From assembly GCA_017444385.1 (NCBI GenBank), contig JAFSWQ010000014.1, positions 62,001-126,000 on the forward strand: a stretch of DNA of 64,000 bases. Direction: 5' to 3'. The notes beneath the pieces were generated by a model. That model was not told the DNA's origin and did not search any database. It was given only the letters and a program-made list of their open reading frames with translations. Position 1 is the first letter of the stretch; each line of letters starts with the position of its first letter. This document shows positions 45,789 through 53,720 of the stretch, piece by piece. This stretch comes from Clostridia bacterium (GTDB taxonomy: Bacteria > Bacillota > Clostridia > Christensenellales > CAG-1252). The position numbers and the translations under genes were made by a program.

Positions 45789-46436
45789 TTACTCTCCTTT
45801 ATTATCCGCGTAAAACTTGCAATAACCTTTTACGCTACATTCTTCGCATTTGGGGTTTCGCGCCGAACAAACGTATCTTCCCAAAAATATAAGCCTGTGA
45901 TGGGTACGCGACCATTCGCCGTAAGGAATTACCTCGGTCAATCGTTTCTCGGTTTCCTCGGGCGTCTTCGTATCCACTAAGCCAAGTCTATTCGATACTC
46001 GAAAAACGTGCGTATCTACCGCGATGGCTTGTCCGCCGAACGCTTCCGCGTAAACCACGTTTGCGGTCTTTCTACCTACGCCGGCGAGTTTTTCCAAAGT
46101 ATCTCGATCTTTAGGGACTTCCCCGCCGTAAAGGTCTACTATTTGACGGGAACAGTTTATTATCGACTTCGCCTTGTTGTTGTAAAACCCGCAACTTCTT
46201 ATATAAGGAATGATATCCTCTTCGCTCTTTTTAGCCATCTCTTCGGCTGTCGGGCAGTATTCGAAGAGGGCGGGCGTAACGGCATTGACGCGTTTATCCG
46301 TACATTGAGCGCTCAAAATAACGGCTATCAATAGTTGATAGGGCGTTTTGAAATCGAGTTCGCAATGAGCGCTCGGAAATGTCGCGTCCAAAGTCGACAG
46401 CAAACCGTTTATCTTTTCGAGGTCGTAATTTTCCAT
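45789..46436 (-). CDS. nth: Endonuclease III
   Basis: A base-excision repair glycosylase/AP lyase for oxidised pyrimidines. The 215 aa protein has HhH motif LAGVGRKTANVV with the catalytic Lys123, Asp141 in VDTHVFRV (18 residues on, as in E. coli Nth), and the 4Fe-4S loop CSARNPKCEECSVKGYC. A -10 box ends 9 bases before the ATG and no SD is visible, so the mRNA may be leaderless. It heads the nth-obg-yhbY-QueG/CYTH operon. Confidence 0.96.
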   Translation of the reverse strand: MENYDLEKINGLLSTLDATFPSAHCELDFKTPYQLLIAVILSAQCTDKRVNAVTPALFEYCPTAEEMAKKSEEDIIPYIRSCGFYNNKAKSIINCSRQIVDLYGGEVPKDRDTLEKLAGVGRKTANVVYAEAFGGQAIAVDTHVFRVSNRLGLVDTKTPEETEKRLTEVIPYGEWSRTHHRLIFLGRYVCSARNPKCEECSVKGYCKFYADNKGE

Positions 46437-46445
46437 CTTATTTGG

Positions 46446-46474
46446 ATTATAGCATATCCTCGACGTTTTGTCAT
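46446..46474 (-). promoter_or_regulatory. Promoter for the nth-obg operon, almost touching the start codon
   Basis: ATGACA and a perfect TATAAT with a 17-base spacer on the minus strand. Only 9 bases separate the -10 box from the nth ATG. Confidence 0.72.
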
Positions 46475-46492
46475 TTTATTTTTACGAATACG

Positions 46493-47605
46493 CTAATTTT
46501 CGAGTTCATTAAGCGTGTTAAGCGTGTATTTGACCTCTTTTAAGGTATTCCCGTAGCCGAAACTCACCCTGACGAGCCCGGTTGAAAGCGTCCCGAGATG
46601 ACGATGAATAAGGGGCGCGCAATGCAATCCGCCTCTGACCGCCACGCCGTATTCGTTCAAATGGTCGGCTATTCTCTCGGAATCAAATCCTTCCTTTATG
46701 AAGGAAACTATCCCCGCCGCGTTTGAAGAGGAATATATCCTTAATCCGTCTATACTTCTCAACCCGTCGATCAGTGACGCGGTGAGCCGCAAGTTGTTCT
46801 CGGCTATTTCTTCAAGCCTTTCGTCAGTCCAATCCACCGCCGCTTTCAACGCCGCTATACCCGCTACGTTTTGCGTACCCGCTTCCAAGCCCTCGGGATA
46901 ATCTTCGGGTTGAACTATCTCTACGCTCAAGCTACCCGTACCGCCGTAAAGAATAGGGGATATTTTCAAACCCCGCCTAAACAACAAACAGCCTATTCCC
47001 TGTACGCCGTAAAGCCCTTTGTGCCCGGCGAGCGCGAGAAGATCTACGTTAGAATGGTTCATATTTATCCTACCGTGCCCCGCCTCTTGCGCTCCGTCCA
47101 AAAGAGTAATTATTCCTTTTTCGGTGGCGTAAGCGAAAATACGCTCATACTCGCTTTTCTCACCCGTTACGTTGGATCGAGCGTTCAAAGCTATCATATA
47201 GGTATCCGACCTAATATAAGGCTTTATTCTTTCCAAAGTCACCCGCCCTTCCCTATCGGGCGTAACGTAACTAACTTCCACTCCCCGTTCTTTCAACGCC
47301 GAAAGCGGTCTTAAAACCGAATTATGCTCGGTTGCAGTCGTTAAGATATGACCTCTCAACTTTATGCCTAATAGGGCGAGATTTAAGGCTTCCGTACAGT
47401 TTTTAGTGAATATGCACTCACCTTTTTCGTTACCGAAAAATCTGTTTATCCTCTCTCTCGCCTTATAAACGATAAGTCCCGCTCTTACGCTTTCCGAATG
47501 ACCGCCTCGCCCCGCGTTACTCTTGCGGGAACATTCCTTGACGTAAGCGTTCATCACTTCGTACGGCATATATCGCGAGGTCGCAGCGTTATCAAAATAT
47601 ATCAT
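46493..47605 (-). CDS. Cysteine desulfurase, class V aminotransferase family
   Basis: A PLP enzyme that takes sulfur (or selenium) from cysteine. I use the ATG at 47605 (MIYFDNAATS..., with AGAAG 8 bases upstream) over the one at 47623, giving 370 aa. The PLP Lys lies in ALAGHKGLYGVQG and the reactive Cys in RGGLHCAPLIH. This short-type enzyme is not part of an isc or suf cluster here. It is divergent from a DUF3343 gene, a pairing that suggests a dedicated sulfur or selenium delivery route. Confidence 0.92.
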   Translation of the reverse strand: MIYFDNAATSRYMPYEVMNAYVKECSRKSNAGRGGHSESVRAGLIVYKARERINRFFGNEKGECIFTKNCTEALNLALLGIKLRGHILTTATEHNSVLRPLSALKERGVEVSYVTPDREGRVTLERIKPYIRSDTYMIALNARSNVTGEKSEYERIFAYATEKGIITLLDGAQEAGHGRINMNHSNVDLLALAGHKGLYGVQGIGCLLFRRGLKISPILYGGTGSLSVEIVQPEDYPEGLEAGTQNVAGIAALKAAVDWTDERLEEIAENNLRLTASLIDGLRSIDGLRIYSSSNAAGIVSFIKEGFDSERIADHLNEYGVAVRGGLHCAPLIHRHLGTLSTGLVRVSFGYGNTLKEVKYTLNTLNELEN

Positions 47606-47708
47606 TTTCAAACTTCTCAACATATACTACAGTATATTGAGAAAAAACCGTTACGGGTGCGCGTATCGAGAGTTTTGCCCACCCGAAGTAACGAAAAAGA
47701 GGTACACG

Positions 47709-47954
47709 ATGAATTATTTATTGATAGTTTTTTCTTCGCGTAGGGACGCTACGGCGTTTTACGAAGCGCTACAAACTGCGGGCTATAATGCGTTTATCAT
47801 TAACACCCCGAGAGCCTTACAGTTGAGTTGCGGTATTTCCGTCAAAACGTCCACCGACGCGTTACCCGCGATAAGACGACTCTTATCGTGCGGCAATTAC
47901 GATTCTTTCGTCGGCGTATATTATTATACGTTCGGTAGATATAGCAAAATGTAA
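47709..47954 (+). CDS. DUF3343 protein, putative Se/S carrier
   Basis: 81 aa: MNYLLIVFSSRRDATAFYEAL at the start and a single conserved Cys in the LQLSCGISVK segment, the residue expected to carry persulfide or perselenide in this family. The chosen ATG has an AAGAGGT site 5 bases upstream; an upstream extension to 47637 has none. It is divergent from a cysteine desulfurase 103 bases away, its likely sulfur donor. The carrier role is the family's proposed one, not proven here. Confidence 0.82.
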   Translation: MNYLLIVFSSRRDATAFYEALQTAGYNAFIINTPRALQLSCGISVKTSTDALPAIRRLLSCGNYDSFVGVYYYTFGRYSKM

Positions 47955-48022
47955 AAACAAAACGAAGTACGGGTTGTTTTTCTTTATATTATAACGTTAT
48001 ACCCGTAAACTTTTTTAAAAAA

Positions 48023-48057
48023 GAGGGAACTTTTGACTTTCGTTAAAGGTTCCCTTT
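48023..48057. terminator. Terminator between convergent DUF3343 and era genes
   Basis: AGGGAACTTTT pairs with AAAGGTTCCCT; an inner TGAC/GTTA stem and a TTTC loop complete it. The arm sequences are nearly those of the hairpin at 26843-26881. Confidence 0.7.
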
Positions 48058-48103
48058 CATTATCAATTAAAATGCGATATTTATAAAATCGTCGAAGATA
48101 AAC

Positions 48104-49003
48104 TCACGCGTCCTTTTTGTCGTAGCCGAGAAGATTCAAAACGTTCACGTTTTCTTTCCAATCGGGTTTGACCTTTACCCATAATTTAAGATATACCTGA
48201 CCGTCGATAAGTTTTTCTATTTCCAATCTTGCGGCGGTAGCCAAACGTTTCAAAGTCTCGCCGCCCTTACCTATTATTATGGCTTTGTGGTTTTCCCTAT
48301 CCGTGACGATATCCGCAGCGATGGATGTTACGCCGTTATCCTGTACTTCGTATTTCACGACGTCTACGCCTATTCCGTGCGGTATTTCCTGTTGCAAGAA
48401 CTTCAAGGCTTTCTCTCTTATTATTTCAGCGACCATAAACCTCAAAGGCTTATCGGTGTACATATCTTCGGGATATAAGGGCTCCCCCTCGGGCATTACC
48501 GAAAGCAATATGGGTAGCAATGGCTCTAAATTATCCTTCTTTTCCGCGCTCGTAGGTACGACCTCGATATCCGCAATGGGATTAAGCGACGCCAAGTTAC
48601 TCACGAACACCTCGTGGTCGGCTACGTCCATTTTATTGAGAACGACCACAAGTTTTTTACATTGTTTTTTATAGGACTCGATATTTAAAAAGTCCTCTTT
48701 ACTTATCTTTTTTTGACCGTCTATGACGTACATAATTGCTTCCACGTTTTTGGAAGCGTTGTCGACCGCTTTGGACATATAAAGCGAAAGAGCGTCTTTT
48801 TGGCGGTTTATGCCGGGGGTGTCCAAGAATATAAGTTGATAGCCTTCGCCGTTAAGTTCGCCGTTGACGATCCCGGTGATCTTGTTTCTCGTGGTTTGCG
48901 GCCGCCAAGATACTATACTGACCTTCTCGCCGACAAGAGCGTTTATAAGGGTGGACTTACCCGCGTTTGGCTTTCCTAATATCGCGACGAATCCTACTTT
49001 CAT
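48104..49003 (-). CDS. era: GTPase Era
   Basis: A GTPase for 16S rRNA maturation and 30S assembly. At 299 aa it has G1 GKPNAGKSTLINALVG, the switch PQTTRNKITGI, G3 DTPGI, G4 NKMD, and a C-terminal KH domain with IIGKGGETLKRLATAARLEIEKL. It overlaps ybeY by 4 bases, its usual neighbour, and ends the operon. Confidence 0.98.
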   Translation of the reverse strand: MKVGFVAILGKPNAGKSTLINALVGEKVSIVSWRPQTTRNKITGIVNGELNGEGYQLIFLDTPGINRQKDALSLYMSKAVDNASKNVEAIMYVIDGQKKISKEDFLNIESYKKQCKKLVVVLNKMDVADHEVFVSNLASLNPIADIEVVPTSAEKKDNLEPLLPILLSVMPEGEPLYPEDMYTDKPLRFMVAEIIREKALKFLQQEIPHGIGVDVVKYEVQDNGVTSIAADIVTDRENHKAIIIGKGGETLKRLATAARLEIEKLIDGQVYLKLWVKVKPDWKENVNVLNLLGYDKKDA

Positions 49004-49467
49004 CTTTCTATCCCCAATTTAGTCATTATCGCGTTTTGGTGCGCGAGCATATCTTCTTCGTCCTCTTTTTCAATATGATCGAACCCGAACAAATGAAGCA
49101 TTCCGTGAACGCAGAGGTAAACGAATTCCCTTTCCTCGCTATGCCCGTACTCTTTGGCTTGTTCTTTTATCTTACTGCGACAAACCAATATATCGCCTAT
49201 AAACAAGCGCCCCGTTTCGGGATCGAGATCGGCTCTGTAATCGCATTGATATATGGGCCACTTGAATTCGACGTTGGGAAAACTCAAAACGTCGGTCACT
49301 TTGTCTACGTTTCTGTGTTCGAGGTTGTACGAACGGATTACGTCCCTGCCTACCGCGGTAACGTCTACGTCGAACCAGTCGTCGAGTCCTAAGTCGTCTA
49401 TAACTGCGTCGTACGCCTTAAAAAGCAACTCCTTTTCTTTTGCCGATAATCTTAAAGTGTTTATCAT
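49000..49467 (-). CDS. ybeY: Endoribonuclease YbeY
   Basis: A zinc-dependent RNase for 16S rRNA 3'-end maturation and ribosome quality control. The 155 aa protein carries the zinc motif HGMLHLFGFDH (H-x3-H-x5-H) at about residue 120 and the VTDVLSFPN segment. It lies 6 bases after the HD-domain gene and overlaps era. Confidence 0.97.
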   Translation of the reverse strand: MINTLRLSAKEKELLFKAYDAVIDDLGLDDWFDVDVTAVGRDVIRSYNLEHRNVDKVTDVLSFPNVEFKWPIYQCDYRADLDPETGRLFIGDILVCRSKIKEQAKEYGHSEEREFVYLCVHGMLHLFGFDHIEKEDEEDMLAHQNAIMTKLGIER

Positions 49468-49473
49468 AATAGT

Positions 49474-50940
49474 TTACCTTTTGATTTTTTTGTTGGGATA
49501 TTTGATACGGCTGTGAGAATCGCCTACCAAACTTTCAACTAACGTTTCTTTAATAATTGACAACTGTTTCATCGTAATATTACAGTTATCGAATTGTCCG
49601 TCCTCTCTCTTATCTTTAATTATGCTGTCGACGAGTTTATTGAGTTCTTCTCTGCCCATCGTTTGCTTGGATCTAAACGCCGCTTCGGTCGAGTCCGCTA
49701 TCATAACTATCGCGCTGATACGACTGCTGGGTTTGGGGCCCGCATATCTGAAATCGTCGGGGTTTACGTCGCCCTCCGTGATGTTGCTCGCTTTATAATA
49801 GAAGTAGTTCAGTGGGGAAGTGCCGTGGTGTTCAAGCGCGACGTCGCAAATGATCTTAGGGAATTTCTTTTCAGTCAATATCTTATAACCCAAAGCGGTA
49901 TGACGGGTAAGAATCTTTACGCTGGTCTCGAAAATAAGATCGTCGTGAGGGTTGGGACCTCCGTTTTGGTTTTCGGTAAAATACTCGGGGCTTTCGATCT
50001 TGCCTATATCGTGATAGTAAGCCGCCGCTTTCGCCAAATTGACGTTTTCACCTATCGCAAACGCGCAACGCTCGGAAAGATTACCGACTTTCAAGCAGTG
50101 GTTATAAGTACCGGGTGCTTTCGCGTTCAACTCTTTAAGAAGAGGTTGATCGAAACTAATATATTCGAGGAGTTGCATATTCGTATCCAAGCGGAATGCC
50201 CATTCGATGATTGGGGTGGAAACCAAAGCCACTATATTGGAAATAAGCACTGCCAAGCCCAACCACAACGAATCGGTGAGCGCGGCGACCGCGTCTTTGC
50301 CGTTGAAGTGGAATAATAATTCAAGAACGAAGTTGGCAAGGAAGGACAAAACGCCCGCGCCGAGACCTATCGCAACGAACTTTACTCTGTTGAAATTCAC
50401 CTTGTAAACGTAGATGATAAGCAAAGACACTACCGACTTCATGACGAGTTGAACGAAGGTCATATAGTCTACGCTGATAAGAACGTATTCGTTGTAGACG
50501 ACGAGTAGTATCAAGGTGATAAAGAAATTCGCGATAGTCAAGCTATACGCTTCCTTTTTACCCATAAGAAGCACTGCTATCATAGCGGTAAGGGTAAAAG
50601 GCACGAATTTGAAGGATAAGTTACGCAAAACGACGATAGAAATGACGAAAGTTATCATTATCGTCATCATCATAACGAGAATTATCTTGGGATCTAACTC
50701 GCTGTAAGTCTTAATATGGAAATACACGCCGACAAAGACGAGGAAGAGCGACAAACCGATGGCGCACCCCGCGGAGCCGCCTATCAAGAATTTACCGTTA
50801 TAGGTCAAAGCGACCATAGCCACCGTCAATACGGTTGACAAAATAACGCCCGCAAGGATAACGGTCACGCAATAAAGGAATTTCTTTCTCTTCGCGCTAA
50901 GATCTTTTTTATTCTTCTTTTTGTAAGTATCGTTATTCAT
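49474..50940 (-). CDS. PgpH/YqfF-type membrane HD-domain protein lacking the large extracellular sensor
   Basis: 488 aa, probably a cyclic-di-AMP phosphodiesterase. About seven or eight membrane helices occupy residues 20-260. A cytoplasmic HD domain follows, with HCLKVGNLSERCA, YYHDIGKIESPEYF (catalytic His-Asp), HHGTSPLNYFYY, and IMIADSTEAA. Normal PgpH proteins have about 700 aa because a large extracellular 7TMR-HDED domain follows the first helix; here helix 1 runs almost directly into the membrane core. The phoH-pgpH-ybeY-era order supports orthology. Confidence 0.87.
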   Translation of the reverse strand: MNNDTYKKKNKKDLSAKRKKFLYCVTVILAGVILSTVLTVAMVALTYNGKFLIGGSAGCAIGLSLFLVFVGVYFHIKTYSELDPKIILVMMMTIMITFVISIVVLRNLSFKFVPFTLTAMIAVLLMGKKEAYSLTIANFFITLILLVVYNEYVLISVDYMTFVQLVMKSVVSLLIIYVYKVNFNRVKFVAIGLGAGVLSFLANFVLELLFHFNGKDAVAALTDSLWLGLAVLISNIVALVSTPIIEWAFRLDTNMQLLEYISFDQPLLKELNAKAPGTYNHCLKVGNLSERCAFAIGENVNLAKAAAYYHDIGKIESPEYFTENQNGGPNPHDDLIFETSVKILTRHTALGYKILTEKKFPKIICDVALEHHGTSPLNYFYYKASNITEGDVNPDDFRYAGPKPSSRISAIVMIADSTEAAFRSKQTMGREELNKLVDSIIKDKREDGQFDNCNITMKQLSIIKETLVESLVGDSHSRIKYPNKKIKR

Positions 50941-50944
50941 CGTT

Positions 50945-51901
50945 TCATTTGTTTTGTTTCTTCGAGAAACTTTCGTAAGCGTTGACTATTTTTTGCACGA
51001 GGCTGTTTCTTACCACGTCTTTCGCGGAGAGTTTACAAACCGCCACGCCGTCCACTCCGTTTAATATCGTCACCGCTTGCAGTAGCCCCGAATTTACGCC
51101 TTTCGGCAGGTCTATTTGAGTGGTATCGCCTGTCACCACCATTTTGCTTCCGTCGCCCATACGCGTTAGAAACATTTTCATTTGTTCGCCGGTCGTATTC
51201 TGCGCTTCGTCGAGTATTATAAAGGCGTTAGACAACGTTCTACCTCTCATATAAGCCAAAGGCGCGACCTCTATAACCCCACGCTCTATCATTTTGGAAT
51301 AGGCGTCGAAACCGAACATTTCCTGTAAAGCGTCGTATAACGGTCTCAAATAAGGATCGACTTTTTGTTGCAGATCGCCCGGTAAAAAGCCCAAACGTTC
51401 CCCCGCTTCCACTGCGGGACGCGTTAGAATGATCTTTTCGACTTCCTTGTTTCTATAAGCCGTAACCGCCTTTGCGACCGCGAGATAGGTCTTTCCCGTA
51501 CCGGCGGGACCTATGCAAAACGTGAGCCCGTTGTTCGCTATCGCTTTAACGTATTTCCGCTGCCCTACCGTACGACACTTGATAGGCTTTCCGCTATCTG
51601 TAACGGCGACAGAGTCGGATAACTCGCTAACGTCCACTTTCCCGTCGTAGAGCATGTCCAAAAGCATTTTTACGTGATAAGGTCTTAGAGTACCTTCGCG
51701 CTTGATAAGAGAAAATGCGCCGTCGATGACCTTCATGCAGCCGTCCACCGCTTCGTCCTCACCGCTCACTATCAACTCCGAGCCTAAAGCGTTAATGGTG
51801 ACTCCGAGTTCTTTGCCAAGCAGAGCGACGTTTTCGTCCATATTGCCGAAAAGCGCGGATATCAAGCCGACGTCTTCGACCGACGTATTTTCAATTCTCA
51901 T
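50945..51901 (-). CDS. PhoH-family ATPase (PhoH-like/YbeZ)
   Basis: 318 aa. It has an N-terminal KH-like region (residues 1-80), then a P-loop: Walker A GPAGTGKTYLAV, Walker B FIILDEAQN, and VVTGDTTQIDLPKG. It is linked to RNA metabolism together with YbeY. It begins 1 base after the yqfD stop. Confidence 0.95.
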   Translation of the reverse strand: MRIENTSVEDVGLISALFGNMDENVALLGKELGVTINALGSELIVSGEDEAVDGCMKVIDGAFSLIKREGTLRPYHVKMLLDMLYDGKVDVSELSDSVAVTDSGKPIKCRTVGQRKYVKAIANNGLTFCIGPAGTGKTYLAVAKAVTAYRNKEVEKIILTRPAVEAGERLGFLPGDLQQKVDPYLRPLYDALQEMFGFDAYSKMIERGVIEVAPLAYMRGRTLSNAFIILDEAQNTTGEQMKMFLTRMGDGSKMVVTGDTTQIDLPKGVNSGLLQAVTILNGVDGVAVCKLSAKDVVRNSLVQKIVNAYESFSKKQNK

Positions 51902-51902
51902 T

Positions 51903-53009
51903 CTAACCGCCTTTTATAGACACCATTTCAATGGTCTCTACGAAACATTTTACAGAATACGTTCCCGCATTCTCTTCTATTATACACCATTTGTCCACGA
52001 TTTGCATATTATTTTTTATATCTATATATATTTTAGCGTATAATTCTTGTTCTAAACCCTCTTTTACCTCGTCAAAAGGTCGAAATATTTCTTTTACGGT
52101 GAGTTTTTTGACAGTTTTTTCTTTGATAGTCAAAAATCCGCACCGAACGTCCCTCGTTTCCGTAAGGTAAAGACCGTCTGCGCTTTCTTCTATTTTCTTA
52201 CCAAGAGGTATGTCACCGAGGTAAATATCCCGCGTGATCTCCGTACTTTCTACCTCGGTTTCCAACCGCCTTTCCGTAAAAAGCGTGGATGTTTCCCTGA
52301 AAACGCGTCCTTCTACCCAGCCCAATGCCTGACATGGCAAACGCGTCTCTTCGTTCAAAACGTAATACGGCGCGATAAGGACTTCGCCTTTTTTGACCGA
52401 ACGACCTACCTCGACGAGAGCCGTACCTCTCTCTACGACGATGGAAGTAATTATCGAGTCGTATGCGGCGACGATGGGGGCGAATTCTTCCACGTCGGGT
52501 ATTTCCGCTTCAAGTTCTTCGTCTATCTTTATTTCCAGCACGCAACCCTTAATCTTTACCGAGCATAACGCTACGCCGTCCATTTCGGTTATAGCGTTTT
52601 TTATCTTTTTTAAGTCGAGGGTCTTTTTATATGATGGTATAGTCGCGCACGTAAAGAGCCTTTCTTTAATCGACGCCTCGTCTAAATTTGCGTTCCCCTC
52701 AATTTTGACAAAAATAACAAAATTAAAAAAGACAGCGAACGCCGCAACAACCAAAAATGCGGATATCAAAAGAGGAAGTTTGATCAAGAGTTTCCTCGCT
52801 CTTCTATCCGCGCCCAACGCGTATTTCTCTACCGCTATGCCGAATTTAGCGAAGTATTCTTCCACTACGGGCAACTGTTTTTTAGTTACGGTAAAAGACA
52901 AAGACCTACCTTCTTTAACCATACCGCCCATATCGACGCCCTCTTTCAAAAGCGCGGATATATGTTTCCCTTGATTAAGGCAACAAACCTTGACTCTGTA
53001 ATTATTCAC
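51903..53009 (-). CDS. yqfD: Sporulation protein YqfD
   Basis: A 368 aa membrane-anchored sporulation protein. The N-terminal part (YRVKVCCLNQGKHISALLKEG) is cytoplasmic, one helix follows at about residues 90-112 (LPLLISAFLVVAAFAVFFNFVIF), and the large C-terminal domain is outside. It overlaps yqfC by 8 bases. Its presence is good evidence that the organism comes from a spore-forming lineage. Confidence 0.92.
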   Translation of the reverse strand: MNNYRVKVCCLNQGKHISALLKEGVDMGGMVKEGRSLSFTVTKKQLPVVEEYFAKFGIAVEKYALGADRRARKLLIKLPLLISAFLVVAAFAVFFNFVIFVKIEGNANLDEASIKERLFTCATIPSYKKTLDLKKIKNAITEMDGVALCSVKIKGCVLEIKIDEELEAEIPDVEEFAPIVAAYDSIITSIVVERGTALVEVGRSVKKGEVLIAPYYVLNEETRLPCQALGWVEGRVFRETSTLFTERRLETEVESTEITRDIYLGDIPLGKKIEESADGLYLTETRDVRCGFLTIKEKTVKKLTVKEIFRPFDEVKEGLEQELYAKIYIDIKNNMQIVDKWCIIEENAGTYSVKCFVETIEMVSIKGG

Positions 53010-53244
53010 AAAACTCTACGCCTCTAACTTTCCCCGCGACGTATATTTCGTAAGGCGTCGCATAAACCACTTTCAAATTCGAACCGCATATCGCCATAGC
53101 TTTTTTGCCGAGGCATACGACTATTCGCTCTTCCGAAAGGGTTTTTAATCCACCATGACAGTTTATAACCACGCCTTCTTCGCCTACGAACTGAACCGGT
53201 AGGTCTTTCGAAAAAATTTTGCCCACGTCTTCTAAAAATGCCAT
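53002..53244 (-). CDS. yqfC: Sporulation protein YqfC (YabP/YqfC family)
   Basis: 80 aa, a compact beta-rich YabP/YqfC domain with the CHGGLKTLSEERIVV and GSNLKVVYATPYEIYVAGKV segments. The ATG is preceded by TATAAT only 6 bases away and by no clear SD; upstream in-frame extension finds no start codon. In B. subtilis yqfC and yqfD are under sigma-E, but I cannot name a sigma-E promoter here with confidence. Confidence 0.87.
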   Translation of the reverse strand: MAFLEDVGKIFSKDLPVQFVGEEGVVINCHGGLKTLSEERIVVCLGKKAMAICGSNLKVVYATPYEIYVAGKVRGVEFCE

Positions 53245-53342
53245 AGTAAAATTATATTCTTCGATGTATAAAAAAGAACAAAAGACGACTTATAAATAGC
53301 CGTCTTGATTCGGATAAATACATATTCGGGTTTTATATCGAT

Positions 53343-53368
53343 AAAAAATCCCTCTAAATAGAAGGATA
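53343..53368 (-). terminator. Terminator after the 112 aa membrane protein gene
   Basis: ATCCTTCT-ATTT-AGAGGGAT (one wobble) followed by TTTTTT on the minus strand. Confidence 0.72.
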
Positions 53369-53381
53369 AGATTAATCGTCG

Positions 53382-53720
53382 TTATTCGGTATCTGTAAAC
53401 GAATTATCTTGAGACTTCTTCGCTTTCTTCTCTTTATCCATATAAGCGCGCAAAGCTTCTTCGTCTATATCCGCGTCATCTTCTTCTTTCTCGTCGATAT
53501 ACTGCTTTTTATAGTTCTTCAGAATAATGGCGATTATGAATATCAGGGCGAGCAAAAATACGCCCGTAGCAACGATGAACAGGACGAGTTTATTCATATC
53601 GGATTCGGTACGCATTCCGCTTTTCGACGTCGTAAAGATATTGACGATAACGAAAAGCATCGCCACTAAATACAATACCGATAATACTATACTTACGATC
53701 GTCTTCTTTTTCACCATCAA
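53382..53720 (-). CDS. Small membrane protein with acidic-basic tail
   Basis: 112 aa, family not recognised. Two membrane helices (about residues 9-29 and 45-67) enclose a short loop, and a cytoplasmic tail follows, first strongly acidic (DEKEEDDADIDEEAL) then basic (KEKKAKKSQ). It overlaps the 3' end of the ppx gene by 4 bases, so it is translated with it. Confidence 0.75.
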   Translation of the reverse strand: MMVKKKTIVSIVLSVLYLVAMLFVIVNIFTTSKSGMRTESDMNKLVLFIVATGVFLLALIFIIAIILKNYKKQYIDEKEEDDADIDEEALRAYMDKEKKAKKSQDNSFTDTE

